Shown here one piece after another: positions 22,080 to 34,472 of a stretch of 64,000 nucleotides of DNA. The first letter of the stretch is position 1; each line of letters begins with the position of its first letter. This DNA is from Saururus chinensis (taxonomy: Eukaryota; Streptophyta; Magnoliopsida; Piperales; Saururaceae): contig CP141140.1 of assembly GCA_035235625.1 (NCBI GenBank), positions 16,884,685 through 16,948,684 of the forward strand, given 5' to 3'. The position numbers and the translations under genes are program-made. Below the pieces are notes generated by a model that searched no databases, was not told the origin of the DNA, and was given only the letters and a program-made list of their open reading frames with translations.

Positions 22080-23950
22080 CAAAGTGCCATTGCTTGCTGT
22101 CTCCCTTCTGTCATATTAGTAATGAAGAGCTGAGAGACAGGAAGCGGGGGGGCCCTTGGCCCATCTTTGGCCTTTATAGCTTTGGGCGAAGATGTGGGGT
22201 GGGGGCGTAATAAAGGGATGAAGAGAATTGGTGTAAGTGACCAAGTGGTGGGGGCTGGGGCTTCATCTCTGCTGGTGCCCGGTCAGGTTTCTGTGACTGT
22301 TCTTGTGAGTTGTGGGAGAGGGGCGGGGGATCTCTGGAAAATGTTCAAAGTTTCACCTTTTTGGCCTCGACCTCGAGAGAAATGAATTCGTTTGACAGAC
22401 AGGCTGTGGCTGTTGGGGCTCTGGCCTCTGTTGGAGTTTCCCAGAGCATCTTAGACCATTGAAGAAGCTGGAAATCTGCCTCAGGACCTTTCTGGGACAC
22501 TGATCTAGTATGTTGAATGTTGACTGAGCTGACCATGTATTCATGGTTAATGAGAAATTGTGTCCTCATCCACCATTTATTATTTGGGACATTGATAAAA
22601 GTAAGTACAGAGGCCTGCAAGCAATTTTGAATGGCAGGGACAGCACAGTGAATGCCATGTAACTGAGGAGCATTGCATTCATTTGAAATGCAAAAAAGGT
22701 GTGGCTCCAGCTGATATTCCCTCTTCCACCCAACAGTAGTTTTGTTTACTTCACTACTAATTGTTTTTGGCTTGGTTGAGTTGTGAGAGAAGATTGACTA
22801 ATGGGCAAATGAGTGGCTTTATCTGCTCGACCAAAAGGCAAAGAGTTGTCACTCACATGGTTGAACATAGGAGGTTGCCTCCTTATGGAGTGGAGTTCAA
22901 GTGAGCTAATGGGGGCTTTACACGTGAGCAGACTCCGTTTGCTGGACGGAGTTTTTTTTTTTCCTGGAGACTGGTCAAGGTAAGATTGGATCTGTTTGGA
23001 TAGGGAGAGGAGTTTTTAGGGGGAGGGGGGGACTGTCACCCTTTTGGTCTGCTATCCTGTAGGCAGCAATTCTGTCTTTAGGACTTTTTTAAATGAGTTA
23101 ACATTTGATTAGAAGAACCACATCTATTGCGGTTCATGTGACCCACTTCCCAATGCTGGATCCCCTACGGACAGAGAGAAAGAGAGAGAGAGTAGAGAGA
23201 GGTCACGGTAATATATATATGATGATGCTTTGTATGGTCTTGTAGGCGATTCTTGGGAGCTGGGTGATTAAACTTGTCTGTTGTCTAATTGTTTATGATG
23301 AACTTTATTGAGCGGCCCCCTCGACTTTCAGGTGATGCTGGTCAGCTCTTACTTCCATTCTGTGGCTCTTCGTCCTTCGCAAACATTAGCTCCTGTACCT
23401 TTTTTTGTTTTACTCTGAACAGTATTCTCTGCGTTCTCAGAACAGAAGAGGGCAGTGTCAGCAGCATCATCCTTTTTGAAAAGAAAAATCCTTATTCAAC
23501 AATTTAACTTCAAATGATGTGGTGCAAAGGAATTAGCGGACATGTCACAAAGCAGCATTTCTCTTTGTGGATGTGTAGAGCAGATGAAAACTTCATCTAG
23601 GCCCTTCAATTAGAATACCGAAGTGGCAGGCCTCTTCCATGCCGCACTTCATGTTCATGAACATTTGAACACAGGATCTTTAGCCGAGACCCACCAAAAT
23701 GGCTGTCCACTAAAAAAAGGCCCACAGGTATGGGCCTCATTGATCAGCCATACACTTCTTGTCCCTGGATTGAAGAATTTTTTAATCAATTCAAAGGCAT
23801 CCCTTTCAACAAGTCTCACCTAGCCTCCTTGAATCTTGATCATGATTAGAAAGTATAACATATACTATACACGAGTGATGATTTCTTTTGAAATTTTAAA
23901 GAGGGCCAGCAAAAATGTTTGCCCTTTTTGTCTGTACAAAAGAATAAATG
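22080..23950. other. Intergenic region between the unknown gene and RAD54
   Basis: G-rich at 22140-22340, with an AG microsatellite at 23176-23200 and TA repeats at 23210-23220. No reading frame shows a recognisable domain. 23800-23950 is the probable 3' UTR of RAD54. The rest is ordinary spacer. Confidence 0.4.
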
Positions 23951-26900
23951 TTACATAAAATCTTCATCATGAGTGCAACCATTTTGCATTCTTTTAAGGG
24001 GTAAAACATTCCCAACAGAAGCACAGGGTTTCCTAAGCGCACGAGGGCCTTTCAGGGATGTCCTAAAAAAATTTTTCGAAGTCTCATGCATTGTGTCAAA
24101 CAAGGATGGCGAGGAGCTCTTTATGTGATTCTCTTTTCCACATAGTGTAGGGGCTGTTGATCGCACTGGAGGAGACTGCACGCTGGAAAGTTGTGGAGAT
24201 GATAACATAGGACTTCGTCCGTGTATTTGTCCGTCAAGTTCTGGAGGGTTTGTTCTTTCTGTTGATTCTACTGGGACGAGCTTGCCATCCACTTGGTTGG
24301 TGAATACGAATGTAACCTGTAAATAAGCAGTAGTATTGAACATGGAGGTGTCAAAAGAATGCCTTTTCGGTTTTCCTTTGTGGTTCACACAGGACATATT
24401 AAGGTTTTCCAATGTGTTAGTTAAGAGTTCAATTCCTCCCAACAGGCCTTCTGCAAACTACTTATTCCTACCATCCTAAAAAATGAGGAGAATGGTTGAA
24501 ATGGGCAGAAGAATCAAGTTCTGACATGAAAATGCTCCTATATGTAAATAAAAGTGCTAATTCATCATCTCGATTGACCATTGGTGAATGTGTGTTTGTT
24601 AAGACACAAACGATGTCCATGTTCTCAGCCAACGTATAAAATTTAAAAGGAAAAAAGTTAACCTCTTCACCAGCTGAAGCTTGTAAAATAAGATCAGGTA
24701 CAGTTGTTCGAGAGACATGATGCCCCCAACTTCCTAAATCCTCTTCTAAAGGAGTACCCAGCTGAAAATAAGTGTTAAATTAGAAAAAACATCATTTTCA
24801 AAAAAATTAAAAAAAACAAAGACTATTGGAGAGGAAACTACCTGTCTCTCCGAGCCTCCTAGCTTATCTAAGCATCCAGAAATTGCAGCAAAACCACCAA
24901 TATCCAAATCAGAAGCATCACCCTTTGTTTGATGGCCACCTTTTGTAGAATTGCTTTGTTGCTCAACCTCTTCAACATCTTTTGACTTGTCTACCACATC
25001 AGAACTAATTGTTTTACAGCGACTACAGTTTAAATTTTCATGGATCTCAGACCTGCAAAGAAAAGTTGAAGAAAAAAGAGACTGCATTTTACAAATTCAC
25101 ATCAATCAGAAAGTAGTGGAGCCTAAAAAAATAAGAGCCAAGATAATGAACTTTGAGATGCAATTCCTAAAAGAAAGGACTGCCCACTTCAAATGCAACC
25201 TCTTTTTCCAATAAAAAATGGAGCACTGATCCACTTCTAAATTTAGAGCCATCATGCCAACTCATGGTCCAGACAAATGTTCCTAACTGGTTGTACTTTC
25301 TTCCACAAAGAACTTCTGTAGAATATTTGCTAAAAAATAACAATTACCTGACATCTGCATGAAAAGTAAAGAGATCGCGTAGGTCTTCCATTGAAAGAAA
25401 ATTCTCCTGCATTTACAACACAGTTTTTTACAACTGAAACAGACGATTAAGATTTAAAAGTAAAAGAATCTGGTCAAAGAGATATGCAACAACCTGTTGT
25501 ATCAAGTTATCCATTTGCTCCTGCTGAATAACTTTCTGCAGCCCTTCTTTCGACATCTGTCGCTGGTAAACCTATTATACAAAGAAAAATGAAATGATAG
25601 AAATTGCAAACCATATGAGCCCTCTTCAAACTGATCTTCCCGTAGGATATTAAGCACAATCTTTCAATAACACCATTTTAAATCAGAAAGATGTACCTTT
25701 TCTTCAATTGTGCCAGTGCTCAAGAATCTATAGATGTATACTCTCTTCTTCTGACCATCTCTCCATACTCTTGCAGCAGCCTATGCTTAATGGTAGTGGA
25801 AGGTAATATCATTAATTAGCTTATAGCACATTACTCTTATCAGTTTCTTAACTCCCATCAAACCCATCAAATATATACATTACCTGCTTGTCATTAGCTG
25901 GATTCCAATCAGGATCAAAGAGGACAAGACGATTACCACCTATCAAATTAAGGCCACAACCACCAGCCTTACTACTTAGGAGGAATGCAAATTCATCCTA
26001 CCCAAAATTCAGTAAACAGTGTCATGAAGAAATATGAACAATTTTATCAGAGATAATACATACGATATAAACATGCAACACACTAAAGATTGATTGAGCC
26101 GTTGTGAACCTTAGAAGGATCATTGAAACGAGTGACCAGTTTTTGCCTTTTGCCAATTGAAGTGGTTCCATCAAGCCTCAAGAAGGGATATCTTCTCTCT
26201 CGACAAAGTTGAGCAAAGAGGTCAAGTGTCTAATCAATGAAATCAAGAGGAAGATATTAAAATTGAAACAAAGTAACCAATATAACTGTAGTATAAAAAT
26301 TTAACATTTATTACTAATAACTGAAGCCTGATTGTCTATTTTCTCCTCGTATTATTATCTATTTTATATCTTGATCCTCATGTAATATAAACAGCCACTA
26401 AAAGCATCTGATAGATGTTCCTACACCCTATATAAAGGAATAAAAATGTTAAAATCTTCCACATTGATAACTAACCATAGCCCCTATCAAAGTTGCACTT
26501 AATGACTAAGATTGGGAATCTCAATTACAACTCTGCCAAGTATTCATACTGATTGTCTATTTGCTCATATTATTTAGACAGACACTAAAAGCATCTGATA
26601 GAAGTTCTTACACCATATATAAAGGAATAAAAATGTTAAAATCTTCCACATCCATAACTAATCGTAGCCCCTATCTAAGTTGCACTTATGACTAAGGTTT
26701 GGAATCTCAGTTACAACTCTGCCAAGTATTAAAGCTGAATACAAACAAAGGGAAGCTAGGTTGAGTAAGTCCAGAGCAGCCACATAAGCCCGTACAAATG
26801 ACAGACCAAGTTTGTTTGAATTTCAATTCTGCCAACGACTCAAGATATTTTTTAACAAAACAAGCATGTGAAGAGCTGTGCTTTTTTTTTTCAAAAGAGG

Positions 26901-29900
26901 TTGATCATTCGAGGCCAGAACACTTCTTGGAAAGGGCCAGGTGTTGCAGAATTAGTAATCTGGTAAAGAATAGGTTCCTGTAGCCCCTATTAATGTTGAT
27001 GATTTATGATTTATAAGAAGATTGCACCATTTTGAGTTTAGTTTTAGGAATAGAATATCATTTATCATCATATAGCATAGGTGCTTCCTTATAAAAAAAA
27101 ATCAAAACATGCATCTCCACCTAGAGATCTAATATTAGTACGTACTTGCACATACTTCTTCCAGGAAACATATCTTGATTCATTTATGATTCGAAGGTTG
27201 AAACCTCTGTGCTATTTTAACATAGGTCATTTCAAGTTTAATTTCAAAATTTCTAAAACATATGTAGGGATCCTTGAGCTGACTGCCTAATATTAAAAAT
27301 GGAAAAGAAAGCATAGGTGTGCCTCTAATATTCACTTGTGCAGCAAGGTAGGGATAACATCTCATATATTATCAAAGTTCAGCAATACAGTTATTATTAT
27401 GTTGTCGCTGTCGACGAAGTAGGAGAAGCGTATCAGATTGGTTTTCAATGTGCCAACCCCAATTATATATAGTCTCACTGCAGTGCCCACCATTTCCACA
27501 AATCCTAGGCTCTAACGTGGGGACTAAGAACAATTGTTCCCACTTACAATATATGATGCTAATATCAAGAAGCGCTCCTGAGGTGGAATGCATGATTTTG
27601 AGCCATAACTAACTTAAATAGTGGAACATCATGCACATCAAAACTTTCCAAACAAATGCATAAATTATTCAACCACAAGAAGTATGCACCTTTAAACCTG
27701 ATCATAACATTTCTTTAAGCAATGGGGAAATAATAAGAAAATAAGAATACTTAAACCATTTTATTTAAAGAATATAATTATTGCACACCTGAGTATAGTT
27801 TGAAACTAGAACAATTCTGTCGTTTGTTTTTTGTCGTAGATGAGCCAGTAATCGAGCTAAGACATTCATCTTTCCTGAAAGTTCTACCCAAATTCCATCA
27901 CCACCAGTCCATGTTCCAGACCTACAAAAGAAGACATAAACTAAAGATAATAATATGCAGTATCCAGTAAGCAAACTCTGGTGAGAATTACAGCAGAAAA
28001 ATTAAAGAAAAGCTGGAAATCATGTACCTTCCAGAAAACAATTCTGCTGGAAAAAAGCGTAGACAATCCTCAAAACCTGATGTCCCAGTGCTGCCACTTC
28101 GAACTGTATCATATATGAGCTGCAAGTTGCAGCAAGTGGCATAATATATTAAGCAATTAATAGTTCAAAACATATTTGCATATGTACTTCTAAATATTTA
28201 GCAAAAAATGTACTTAAAAACACTCATGCATGCATTCAAGTACATAAAAGTAATATTTAATGTCAATAAGCATTACATTAATATAAGTAAGACACGTCAG
28301 CTTAATGATTCAGAGAAATTTAGTAAAGCCATAAAAGAACAAATGATATATTTTCTGTGCATGTGTTTGCTTGCTGGGTGCGAGTGCTTGGTCCTGTTGT
28401 ATGTCACTTTACCTTTGGATGGTTGCATAGCTTTTTAAGAGCTGTAATATATGCCAAAATCTTGGACTGCTTCATTTCCTCACTAATTGCTCGTTTGACC
28501 TATGATATTTAAAAAAATTAAAAACATAGGGTTACCTCCTTGTCAGAATTATCCACTATAATAATTGGTTCTTAAAGTTTTAACTAATTAAATAAAAATG
28601 CACTAAAAGACTCAGAGTGAGCCTACATTCTTGGATTGTACAAAATGACTATACAGTTGTGACTGGAGAGGAGTCAACTTGCAACAGACAACTTCCACGA
28701 TCTGCATAGAACTAGGCAGTCAGACTTGTCTAAAACAAAAAGGCAATACATATAATATGAATAACTTAGATAACATGAATAAAAACAAAAGGAAATACTT
28801 TACAAGAAATATTGCACTTTCACAGATCCATAACTAGTATAGAAAATTGCAGGAAAATCTAAAGCAAAAACTGCATGGTACAATATACACAACTAAATCT
28901 CTTTTTAAAATTAAAGATCACTGATCAGAAAAATTTATAGGCATCACTCACAATCAAATGTTTATTATGCTGAGAAGAGAAAGTTTACTTTTGGTGGCAA
29001 ATGATTTGACAACAGAGCATTAGTCCTCCTCAAAATAAACTGAAACAAAATCAAAGTAAAAAATATTCATCATCCTCTAATAAACTTCAGCATGTCAATG
29101 CAATTCATCCTGCTTAATTACTTTTGCCCTTATCATTTAATTACCTTTTAAATAAATTGACCAGCAAAGAGTTTACCTGATTTACTTTGACGCTTAACTC
29201 TGCTGACCGATCAGCACCCAACTTTCTCTCATCTGCAGTTGCAGTAGGCTCTCTTCCACAAATTATCGGTGTCTAACAAAATATGAATGTCACAGATTTA
29301 AAAAGACACACAAAAGAATGAATTAACAGAAATCTATGCCAATGAAATAAAAACACCAAATTAATTTTATTGGTGTCCTTTTAAGATACACATCAATTCT
29401 AAAATCGCATATATGCAAATTGATAAGTTTTTACTGTTGCAATAACAAAAACGAAATTAAACAACTCACTTCATAATAACGACGAAAATTTGCAGCATCA
29501 CCCAGCACACCTGGATTGGTAAAGTTAACCATTGCAAAAAACTCCTCAAGATCATTCTGCAAGAAAAGACAATGGATATAATAAGTCAAAAAGACAGTTC
29601 AGAGGGAAGGTAGCAGCAGAATGTTCAACATAAACCTGCATGGGAGTTCCTGACAAGAGAATGCGGCGGCTACATGGTAGAGAAGCCAGTGCCTGATTAA
29701 GAACCGAGTTAGAAAATTATCCAAGGTAGTGCATGACAATTATTTCACCAACTCAAAATGCCCCATATAAATAGAAGAATTAAGATGATGGCAAGTAGAT
29801 TTTCCTTACCCGATTTGTTAATGTTTGGTCATTTTTCAGCCTGTGAGCTTCATCACAAATGAGAAGGTCACAACTACCATTTTTTTCAAACTTTGTGGAG

Positions 29901-31916
29901 TGCATCCGAAATGTTTCATACGAGATAATTAGGACCTGAAAAAATGTTGCATAAGAATTTCGGTCATTGCTCAGTATAGAGAGGATGTACCCATAGCTTT
30001 AGCACCTGCTACTTTGCTTACAGCAGTAAAGGAATTCTAGCTTCAAGAATATAGCATATACATGCAACAATATGTCAACCTAATGTTATGCTCTATGTAT
30101 TATGGTGATTATTAATCAAAATTCAGTATTACAGATTTACTTGAAAAGGGCTCAAAGGTCTTAAAAAATTGTCAATTCCAGAGACAACATCTGCCCGAGT
30201 GCTTTCACAAAGAGCAATGAGTTTAACTCTTCCGCCAATCCATTTGCTAATCTCAGATTCCCAATTACTGACAAGACTGGTTGGAGTCACAATCATTGCC
30301 CTTCTAACCATTGGCTTCCCATCAAAGCCCTGGCAAAGAAGAGTGTAGAGCACTGTGATTGACTGTAGCGTCTTCCCCAAACTACAAAAATTACAGACAG
30401 TATAAAAGCTTTGTCATAAATTGCACAAATGAGTTAGAATGTAGTTTCGGAAGAATGAAAGAGACAATTACCCCATATCGTCAGCAAGAATACATCCAGA
30501 AATTCCAGACCCACTGGCTAAGCCAGAAATGCAATCAAACATAAATTGCACACCTTCTCTGCAGACAATATCGTCAGTTTAAACACCAAAAGAAAGATAT
30601 CTTCAGCTCAAGAATGAAGAGAAAGTAAGAAATATCTCCTCATTTACCCTCCAAATATTAGTCGGTGTCATTAAGTTGTAAAATGTAGCATAAATATCTT
30701 AAATAACATATCAAGGCTACTAAATTTTATAATGTCTATATGGTTTAAGTCTTCAAAACAACAACTAAACCAGACCTAATCAAATGAAATTAGTTCAATG
30801 AGTTGACAAAAGAAATCTACTAGGAAAGAACATAGCCACGAAGAGCAGTACATTCCTATACTGTTAAGTCTGTTTTTAGCTGGTTAAACACTAATTAATA
30901 CTGTGTTCTCCAAATCTCCCTGAAATCTAACATTAAGAAGGCCAAGGAAAAAAAATAAAAAAACATGAGGATTCCTCCAAGTAGATTTAATTTGACAATT
31001 GACCTTGCAAAGAAAGATACATTGAAACTTTAATAGCAGTGATACCTTTGATGAGGACGGAGGAAACGGACAAGCAATGGTTCAACTACTATTGCAGTCG
31101 AATGTGATCCCTCTTCTGATTCCTCAGGTTGCCACAGCACCAAAGGCTCAATTCCAGGTGGCAAAGCCTTGCTCTCATCCAAATTCTCTTTTTCACAAAT
31201 TTGGGGTTCATACATTGAGTTAGGCACTGCCACCAATGCTGGCCATGTCGATCCCCATGGAACAAATCTCTTGCGTGCCCATAGACGGCGAACAAGTTGT
31301 TCATTCTGATCCTGATAACCATTTGAGCAGGGTGGTTTAAAGGGTTTTCTCGCAACAGCAGCTCCTTCTGACACAGAGAGGACTCTTGGAAGTAGGGGCT
31401 GTCTTCTCACAACGAGGTTGCCTCTGTGAAATCGAAACAAAGATGTACAAACACCGAGGAGAAATGAAATTAGCGGAATCGCAACTCAAAATCAAATAAA
31501 ATGTAAATTTGAAGCAAAATTTACAAGTACATAGTAGTTCCTGTGCTTGCAGATTAATAGCGTCCGTTATTCAATATCACAAAATTCTAGGGTAACAAGA
31601 ACTAAAAGAACATCGACTCTCTCGGATCCCAAATCAACTCAACCTCAAAAAACAAAAGAATTCACGTATACCTCACAAGCGCAGCAACATTCTGTGACTT
31701 CCTGCTGCTATCGCTATCTTCGTCATCATTAGCTCGAGGGAATTCGTCCAGGACAAAATCCGCATCTTTCGCCTCCTCCCTATCGTCCTCACCGTCGTCT
31801 TCACCATACACTTCGTCTTCGTCATCGCTGCTTGGAGATTCAGAAGAAACCACTCCCTGTTGTTGTTCTTCTTCTTCTCCTTCATCATCGTTCGACGGAG
31901 AATCTTGGTCCCTCAT
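23951..31916 (-). CDS. RAD54: DNA repair and recombination protein RAD54 (SWI2/SNF2 ATPase)
   Basis: Double-stranded-DNA translocase that remodels chromatin and stimulates RAD51 strand exchange in homologous recombination; nuclear. Twenty-one exons keep frame: 31672-31916, 31046-31423, 30472-30558, 30141-30381, 29810-29935, 29636-29692, 29470-29556, 29177-29272, 28989-29039, 28627-28701, 28413-28499, 28028-28119, 27789-27921, 26110-26229, 25884-25997, 25697-25780, 25494-25571, 25348-25406, 24842-25052, 24663-24761, 23951-24316, giving 961 aa. An acidic N-terminus is followed by [21 protein letters not shown]. Motif I is LADDMGLGKT (232-241), motif II DEAH (345-348), motif [11 protein letters not shown] (371-378), motif [12 protein letters not shown] (633-643), and motif [11 protein letters not shown] (from 667). 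The C-terminus carries CSRC and [15 protein letters not shown], as in plant RAD54, and ends HDEDFM. Start MRDQDS is chosen; the open frame extends upstream only to a GTG. All helicase motifs are intact. Confidence 0.96.
26328..26740. repeat. Tandem duplication inside the longest RAD54 intron
   Basis: Within intron 13 (26230-27788), two copies of about 200 bases lie head to tail. Both contain CTGATTGTCTATTT (26330 and 26551), ACTAAAAGCATCTGATAGA, AAAGGAATAAAAATGTTAAA and CAACTCTGCCAAGTATT. It does not touch splice sites. Confidence 0.8.
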
Positions 31917-32974
31917 TCTAGGGTTTACTCTAGGTTTGGGTCTGCTCGCCTTCCTCGAGTCTCCATGGCCGAAGAGCTGGTGCCTTCCGGGGCCTTTTGG
32001 CGGGAGAAGGAAAATGGGGGGGAGGCTGAAGCTTGTGAAGTTACTTAAATGTTTCTGGTCAGGAAGTATAATCACGGATTTACCCTGAGCTTGCAGACCA
32101 CGCTTGCCGCTTTTTTGGGCTTACGCTTGAAGACCGAGCCCAGTTGTCCCTGTTCGGACAAAATTCAAGGCCCACCTGTCCTCTCTCCACTTTCGTATTT
32201 GATCCGTAATAAGAAACATGTTAATCTTGCTAATCAGGGGTTAAATTCCTAACTTATCTTAGTCGGATGTATATTACTCCTTCATAGGAGACGGGGTTGA
32301 ATGCTGCCACTTAGCCACGTACATTTATAATGGTATAGATACACTTAAGAGTGCCTCTAATTATATTTCCTTCATCCTATAATAATAATTACATTTGAAA
32401 AATAGTATGGTAAAACTCACATCTAAGAGAGAGAAAATAAGTTTATAATGCTCTTTTTTAAATATTTAACTATTTATATTGAACAAAATAAAGTTATTAA
32501 TATAGAATAAAAAATCAAGTTATTAATTTAAGAACTCTAGCCTTGGCTCAGGTCATGATTTGACGACTAGAGGGTTCCAACTTTAATTTTTTTAATTAAA
32601 ACTTTACTAATGGAACTTAAAGAGCATTATCAAAATCAAAGTCCCGCAAATTTTAAGCCCAATTTCAAGAAAAAAAATTTGGATGTATGTAGCACACTAT
32701 GCTTTCCGTGTACTACACTAGTCAAGACACGGCCTATGGACATCTAATAATGGTAAATGGGCTGGTGTCTCACACATTATGCTAATAAGTCATTTTATGA
32801 ATAGTGTAATACGCAAACAACATGGTGTGTTACTTACCCTTATTTTTTTTTCAATTTTGACATATAAACTCATCACACTATTCAACCTTGTATATTACTA
32901 CTTTAGAGTAACATGCAAGCACCTTCACATAAAGATGCCCTTCTATTACCCAAAAAGCCTACTGGGGCACTGGA

Positions 32975-33263
32975 TTATTAAGCAACAATCTTGACTCCCC
33001 ATTTACTATTAAGCGTAGGGCACCAACTTGTTCATCTCGCCGGCATCGATGTATCCACTACAATCAACATCTGCATGGCATCGAACCATTTAAAACAAGC
33101 ATTGATATCAGCATCACTCCTACCAATTAGGCTCCTCCAAGCTTTGAAGTACCTGCCTATGATGCGCTTGTTGATCCTTCATTCCCTCCTTCCGACTGCC
33201 TTAGCCATGTCTTGAACTCCTCCACCGTCGTCTTCTCGGCTCCCCCCCTCTCTTTATAGCCAT
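32975..33263 (-). pseudogene. EF-hand protein pseudogene, sister of 40607-40897
   Basis: Aligns on the minus strand with the intact EF-hand gene: a MAIKR start at 33263, then VEEFKT(W), AWRSL-like, ADVDCSGYIDAGE (second calcium loop still readable) and a VA-like end near 32980. Frame shifts follow the start. The segment holding the first loop (RFDADGDGRIS) is lost or scrambled, an insertion with SDADINACFKWFDA lies before the second loop, and stops follow the CTACGCT codons. Its TATA-like element is also changed. No functional product is expected. Confidence 0.85.
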
Positions 33264-33366
33264 TTTCTCAAAATCTCTATGAATCTCTTCACGGAATGAC
33301 CACCATATGCAACTTAGCTAACCTATATATGAGGATGGTGTTTATAGGTCTACAATTTACATCTCC

Positions 33367-33373
33367 ATTTATG
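33367..33373 (-). promoter_or_regulatory. Mutated TATA box of the EF-hand pseudogene
   Basis: Reads CATAAAT where the intact sister gene has TATAAAT (40997-41003) at the same place relative to the start codon. The surrounding bases (GGAGATGTAAATTGTAGAC) are the same in both copies. Confidence 0.6.
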
Positions 33374-33379
33374 AGATAC

Positions 33380-34190
33380 TACAAGATAAAAATTAATAGT
33401 CATAAAAGCATCACAAATAACTATTAACAACACTTAAAAAAGATTGCTAAATGGGTTGCTAATAATCTTGTTGTAATTTTTTATTAGCGACATGTATGAA
33501 AAAGCATTACTAATAATACTACTATTAGCAACTTTTTTTTATCACTAATATCATTTTTTTTCAATGCTTTAAAAAGCGTAGCCAATATAAAAAAATTTTA
33601 AAATATATAAAAAAAATCTTATTAATGACACTTCTTTGTACATCACTAAAAAATAATAATAAAAAATATTAGCGATGTTTTTAAAAATGTTACTAACAAG
33701 AAAAAATAATAATAAACATTATTAGCAATGCATTCAGTAATAAAAAACATTATTAGTGTCATTAATAAGGAAAAAATAAATAAAATAAAATAAAATGGTT
33801 ATTAGCGATTTGTTTAAAATTGTTGTTAATAGCTAAAAAAATGAAATCCCATTGGAGGCAGGATTTCAGGGAGGGGTGCCGAAGTCTGGCACGGCAGGGG
33901 TAGGGGAGGGAGGGAACAAGCTCTAAACTCCAGTCGGAGGAGCAAAGCCCCACCTCCGACGATTGGAGGACTCAGAGAGGGGGGCAGCCAAGGCAATGGT
34001 AGGCGGTGGCGCAACAGGGTGTGGACTAGGGAGTAGGGTAGAGAGGGCAGTTGGGCAAGGGAGTGGAGCCATAAGGAGAGGTAGGACGGCGGGGGAAGCT
34101 ACCAAGGAGGTGGAGCCGCAACAGCGGGAGGAGAATAAACTGATTTGTTGTGAAACAGGAGGGTGGCGTGTCACGAGTTAGTGAAGCAGA
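33380..34190. other. Repetitive DNA resembling subterminal repeats of a CACTA-type element
   Basis: 33400-33835 is made of many degenerate TTAGCGA / TTGCTAAT words in both orientations, mixed with A/T runs, as seen near the ends of plant CACTA elements. 33840-34190 abruptly becomes GC-rich (GGAGGGAGGG, GGCGGGGGAAG). No transposase remnant or CACTA terminus was seen, so the label is tentative. Confidence 0.3.
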
Positions 34191-34467
34191 TTATCTGTGG
34201 CATGTGGTAGGGTGCACACACGTGTGGAAGCATTGTATACTAAGGGGCTCTTTAAATGTTGAATTTAAAGTAGATTCTAGGTTGTTTGGGTGTTAAGACT
34301 TTTTAGAAAAGGGAGTAGAATTTTTTAGAATTAATTCCAAAATTTTGTCGCCGAATGTGAATTACGGTTGGTAATAAAAAAATTTAGAATAAATTTGGAT
34401 GTCACATCAAACTCAATTTTAAACTTTAAACTAATATAACTTTCACTCCCGAACTCGGATATGCACA

Positions 34468-34472
34468 TTCTC
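34468..34472. repeat. Left target-site duplication of solo LTR
   Basis: TTCTC immediately before the LTR, identical to 38085-38089. Confidence 0.88.

Larger units (their letters stand above)
32045..33375. repeat. Local duplication, copy A (RAD54 flank plus EF-hand pseudogene)
   Basis: Collinear with 39757-41005: GAAGTATAATCAC, CTTGCCGCTTTTTTGGGCTTA, GTCCCTGTTCGGACAAAATT, CTCTCCACTTTCGTATTTGATCC, GGTATAGATACACTT, then the EF-hand region and its promoter. Copy A has about 220 extra bases near 32640-32865. The left edge abuts the RAD54 5' region, so the duplication probably started there. Confidence 0.85.

Noticed and set aside
31917..32075. Longer RAD54 N-terminus starting upstream
   Set aside because: The open frame reaches only a GTG, and the extension (IILPDQKHL...) overlaps the duplicated flank. 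The internal ATG gives the usual acidic N-terminus.
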